Origin: Devosia sp.
GTDB lineage: Bacteria > Pseudomonadota > Alphaproteobacteria > Rhizobiales > Devosiaceae
DNA: 7,192 nucleotides
NCBI GenBank assembly: GCA_028290225.1
Contig: JAQGKH010000158.1
Span: 1 to 7,192, forward strand
Direction: 5' to 3'
Numbering within the stretch: position 1 is the first letter of the stretch; each line of letters begins with the position of its first letter. Shown here piece after piece: positions 5,505 through 7,192 of this stretch. A program made the translations under genes and the position numbers. The notes below the pieces were generated by a model. That model saw nothing but the letters and a program-made list of their open reading frames with translations, was not told the origin of the DNA and made no database searches.

Positions 5505-6796
5505 GGGACTGCGGTGGGCTGGCGCGAGGCGGCGGGCGCGCTTTCGCGCACCAGCTTGGCGGTGAGCGCCACCGCCACCAGAAACATCACCCAGACCACC
5601 AGATCGCGCGCCAGGATGCTGGATTCCGACAGGTTGTGGCCGGCGCTGAACACCAGCATGGCCAAAAGCAGCGCGCCGCGGCGGGCCGGGATGTTGCGGG
5701 CGCGGGTAAGGCGCCACAACGGGGCGAGGATCAGGGCGATCACCGCAAGCACGAGGCCGGGGGCGCCGATCTGCACCAGCACGTCGAGATAGCCGTTGTG
5801 GCCGCTCAACAGGTTGGCGACCCAGGAACTGCCCAGATCGAGGATCGGACTTTGGGCGCCGATATCCCAGAACGAGCCATAGCCGCTGCCCAGCCAGATG
5901 TGGTTGGAGGCATAGCTGAGAAGAGCCGGCCAGATCTCGGCGCGGCCGGTGAGCGCATCGGGCTGAGCGAGGAGATTGTCGAGGTAGTCGGCGATTTCGG
6001 TGCCGAACAGCGCCCAGCCGGCAAGCACCAGCACCATTGTTGCCGGCAGCATGAGACGGCGCAGACGCGGGGACAGCAGGAGGTAGATACTGGCGCAGAC
6101 AAGGGCGAGGGCCAGCATGGCCATGGAGGTCTTGGATTGCGTGCGCCACAGGAAATAGGCAGCAGCGAGCAGCGCGCCCCAGTGCAGCAGCACCGGCAGG
6201 CGGCGGGGCCCCCAGAGCAGCACCAGCACGGTGATCGCCGCAATGGCGCCCGCGACATTCTTGTGGAGGGTGGCGCCGCGCCAGTTGCCGACCAGGGCCA
6301 GATCGGTGGACTCCCCCGGCAGGTGCAGGGCGCCGGGACTGACTACGATGGCGAGGTAGTTGACCACCAGCGCCACGAGGAGAAGACGGCTGAGGGCAAG
6401 GAAGGCGCGGTCGGTGCCAGCGCGCTCGATGGATGCAAACACCACGGCGGCGATCATGCTGGTCAGCACCGCGCGGCGGAAGGCGATAGACGGCTCGATG
6501 GCCCAAAGCAGGCTGAGCCAGCACCAGCCGAAGAGGCACAGTATGGTGACGGGTACGGCGGGAAGCCAGTTGCCGCGCCGGACCACCAGCATGGTGACGC
6601 CGAACACCAGCACATAGCTGAGCTGGCGGATGGGATCGCCTTCGCCACCCCCTGTTGTCTCCAACAACGCAGAATTGCGGATGGGTTGAAGCCCTATGCA
6701 GACGAGAAACAGCAGCGTAAAAAGGCACCACGCTGCGTAGGACGCGGTGCGGTTTGGCTGCTGTGCTGCGGTGATCGGGGCGGGCTGAACTGACAA
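5444..6796 (-). CDS. ExoQ/Wzy-like polysaccharide polymerase (O-antigen ligase superfamily)
   Basis: This multi-pass inner-membrane protein joins lipid-linked repeat units in the periplasm (role by family). Numbered from the TTG at 6796 (450 residues), it shows GNWRGATLHKNVAG (170-183), TGRAEIW (283-289) followed by WLGSGYGSFW, and the periplasmic-loop segment SGHNGYLDVLVQIG (331-344). This order is typical of the Wzy_C/ExoQ group. The start is unsure. The frame is open to a TTG at 6892, but that would run 21 bases into the divergent flippase gene and has no ribosome site. TTG at 6796 lies shortly before the first membrane segment but also lacks a clear site. No ATG is suitably placed. The C-terminal tail of about 20 residues is antisense to the end of the acyltransferase gene and may be a weakly constrained extension. 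A ligase rather than polymerase role cannot be excluded. Confidence 0.85.
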   Translation of the reverse strand: MSVQPAPITAAQQPNRTASYAAWCLFTLLFLVCIGLQPIRNSALLETTGGGEGDPIRQLSYVLVFGVTMLVVRRGNWLPAVPVTILCLFGWCWLSLLWAIEPSIAFRRAVLTSMIAAVVFASIERAGTDRAFLALSRLLLVALVVNYLAIVVSPGALHLPGESTDLALVGNWRGATLHKNVAGAIAAITVLVLLWGPRRLPVLLHWGALLAAAYFLWRTQSKTSMAMLALALVCASIYLLLSPRLRRLMLPATMVLVLAGWALFGTEIADYLDNLLAQPDALTGRAEIWPALLSYASNHIWLGSGYGSFWDIGAQSPILDLGSSWVANLLSGHNGYLDVLVQIGAPGLVLAVIALILAPLWRLTRARNIPARRGALLLAMLVFSAGHNLSESSILARDLVVWVMFLVAVALTAKLVRESAPAASRQPTAVPYATAGRTWTARAIGPSRYR

Positions 6797-6871
6797 GGCC
6801 GTGCATTGTTGGGCCGGAACGCCCGGGTTGATCCGTTTGGGATTGTGCCAGTCCCGGGAGTAAGCAGCAAC
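6797..6871. other. Short divergent intergenic region between polymerase and flippase genes
   Basis: If the polymerase begins at the TTG at 6796, these 75 bases must hold the promoters of both divergent genes. No convincing -35/-10 pair is seen on either strand. The hexamer CCCGGG occurs twice, near 6822 and 6853. The plus-strand GGGAG at 6856-6860 is the probable flippase ribosome site. Confidence 0.35.
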
Positions 6872-7192
6872 GTGAATCAACCGATGGCGCAAACTGGAGC
6901 ACCGGCTCGTAGCGGCAAGCGGCGAATTTTTTCTTACGGGCTGGCGGCCGCCGGCTCGATCGCGTCGGCCGGAGCGCAGTTCCTCTTATCGTTCCAGCTG
7001 CTGCATGCGGTGGATCCGGGGCAGTTCGGCGGCTTTGCGTTTCTGTTGCTGTGCTCGCAATTGAGCCTTGGCGTTTCGGGCGCACTGCTCTGCGCCCCCT
7101 ACCCTGTCCTGCTGCAAAAACATGCGCTCGACCCCAAGCCGATCGTGACGGCCCTGTTCAGCGCCAATCTGGCGCTGGCCATTGGCACGGGG
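6872..7192 (+). CDS. Wzx-type polysaccharide flippase / MATE-like export protein, N-terminal part
   Basis: Only the first 107 codons are in the window. After a basic start (RSGKRR at 13-18) come hydrophobic segments at about 22-45 (SYGLAAAGSIASAGAQFLLS region), 52-77 and from 92 to the edge. The phrase FQLLHAVDPGQFGGFAFLLL (41-60), a short loop with D-x-x-x-F/Y-G between helices, is characteristic of the MVF/polysaccharide-transporter superfamily that moves lipid-linked sugar units across the inner membrane. Position beside a Wzy-like polymerase supports this. GTG at 6872 is chosen as start, with GGGAG 11 bases upstream; ATG at 6884 is in frame but farther from that site. A membrane protein of another kind is possible because so little is visible. 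Confidence 0.65.
   Translation, partial: MNQPMAQTGAPARSGKRRIFSYGLAAAGSIASAGAQFLLSFQLLHAVDPGQFGGFAFLLLCSQLSLGVSGALLCAPYPVLLQKHALDPKPIVTALFSANLALAIGTG

Noticed and set aside
5636..6793. Plus-strand open frame of 385 codons opposite the polymerase
   Set aside because: The translation is dominated by Gly, Ala, Gln and His with no domain, so it is an antisense shadow.
5412..7085. Minus-strand open frame of 557 codons overlapping the polymerase in another frame
   Set aside because: It is Arg/Pro/His-rich with no membrane pattern, while the neighbouring frame holds all ExoQ-type motifs. It also runs through the divergent flippase start.
1..7192. CRISPR array, tRNA, rRNA, insertion sequence, phage or defence genes
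   Set aside because: No direct-repeat array, tRNA-like fold, transposase or nuclease motif was seen. All substantial coding content fits polysaccharide synthesis and processing.

Overview
The window is about 7.2 kb of GC-rich DNA that reads as part of an exopolysaccharide or capsule biosynthesis locus. It probably comes from an alphaproteobacterium. That placement is an inference from GC-rich codon use, a split PssD/PssE-like glycosyltransferase pair, ExoQ- and ExoZ-like proteins, and an RTX-type glycanase next to polymer genes, a pattern known from rhizobia and their relatives. A genus cannot be fixed from this sequence.

Layout, left to right. (1) Bases 1-1925, minus strand, incomplete at its 3' end: a large RTX (Ca2+-binding repeat) protein carrying an embedded glycoside hydrolase family 12 (GH12) domain. 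It has no N-terminal signal peptide and is probably exported by type I secretion. (2) Bases 1926-2316: a 391-base divergent intergenic region with a plausible promoter for the rightward operon, a near-palindrome just upstream of it and a 7-bp-stem hairpin. (3) Bases 2317-5504, plus strand: a four-gene operon with overlapping genes, consisting of a GT4 glycosyltransferase, an Alg14/PssD-like subunit, an Alg13/PssE-like subunit and an ExoZ-like membrane O-acyltransferase. (4) Bases 5444 to about 6796, minus strand: an ExoQ/Wzy-like polymerase (O-antigen ligase superfamily), whose 3' end overlaps the acyltransferase gene tail to tail by 61 bases. (5) Base 6872 to the right edge, plus strand: the first 107 codons of a probable Wzx-type flippase.

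Working together (inference from the families): the GT4 enzyme and the two-part Alg13/14-like transferase extend a lipid-linked repeat unit on the cytoplasmic face. The acyltransferase decorates it, the flippase moves it across the inner membrane, and the ExoQ-like protein polymerises it in the periplasm. The secreted RTX-GH12 protein could trim the polymer or act on external beta-glucans. The priming transferase, Wza/Wzc-type export proteins and type I exporter are not in the window.

No tRNA, rRNA, CRISPR array, insertion sequence or recognisable defence system was seen. Several long open frames antisense to the genes are shadows produced by high GC content.
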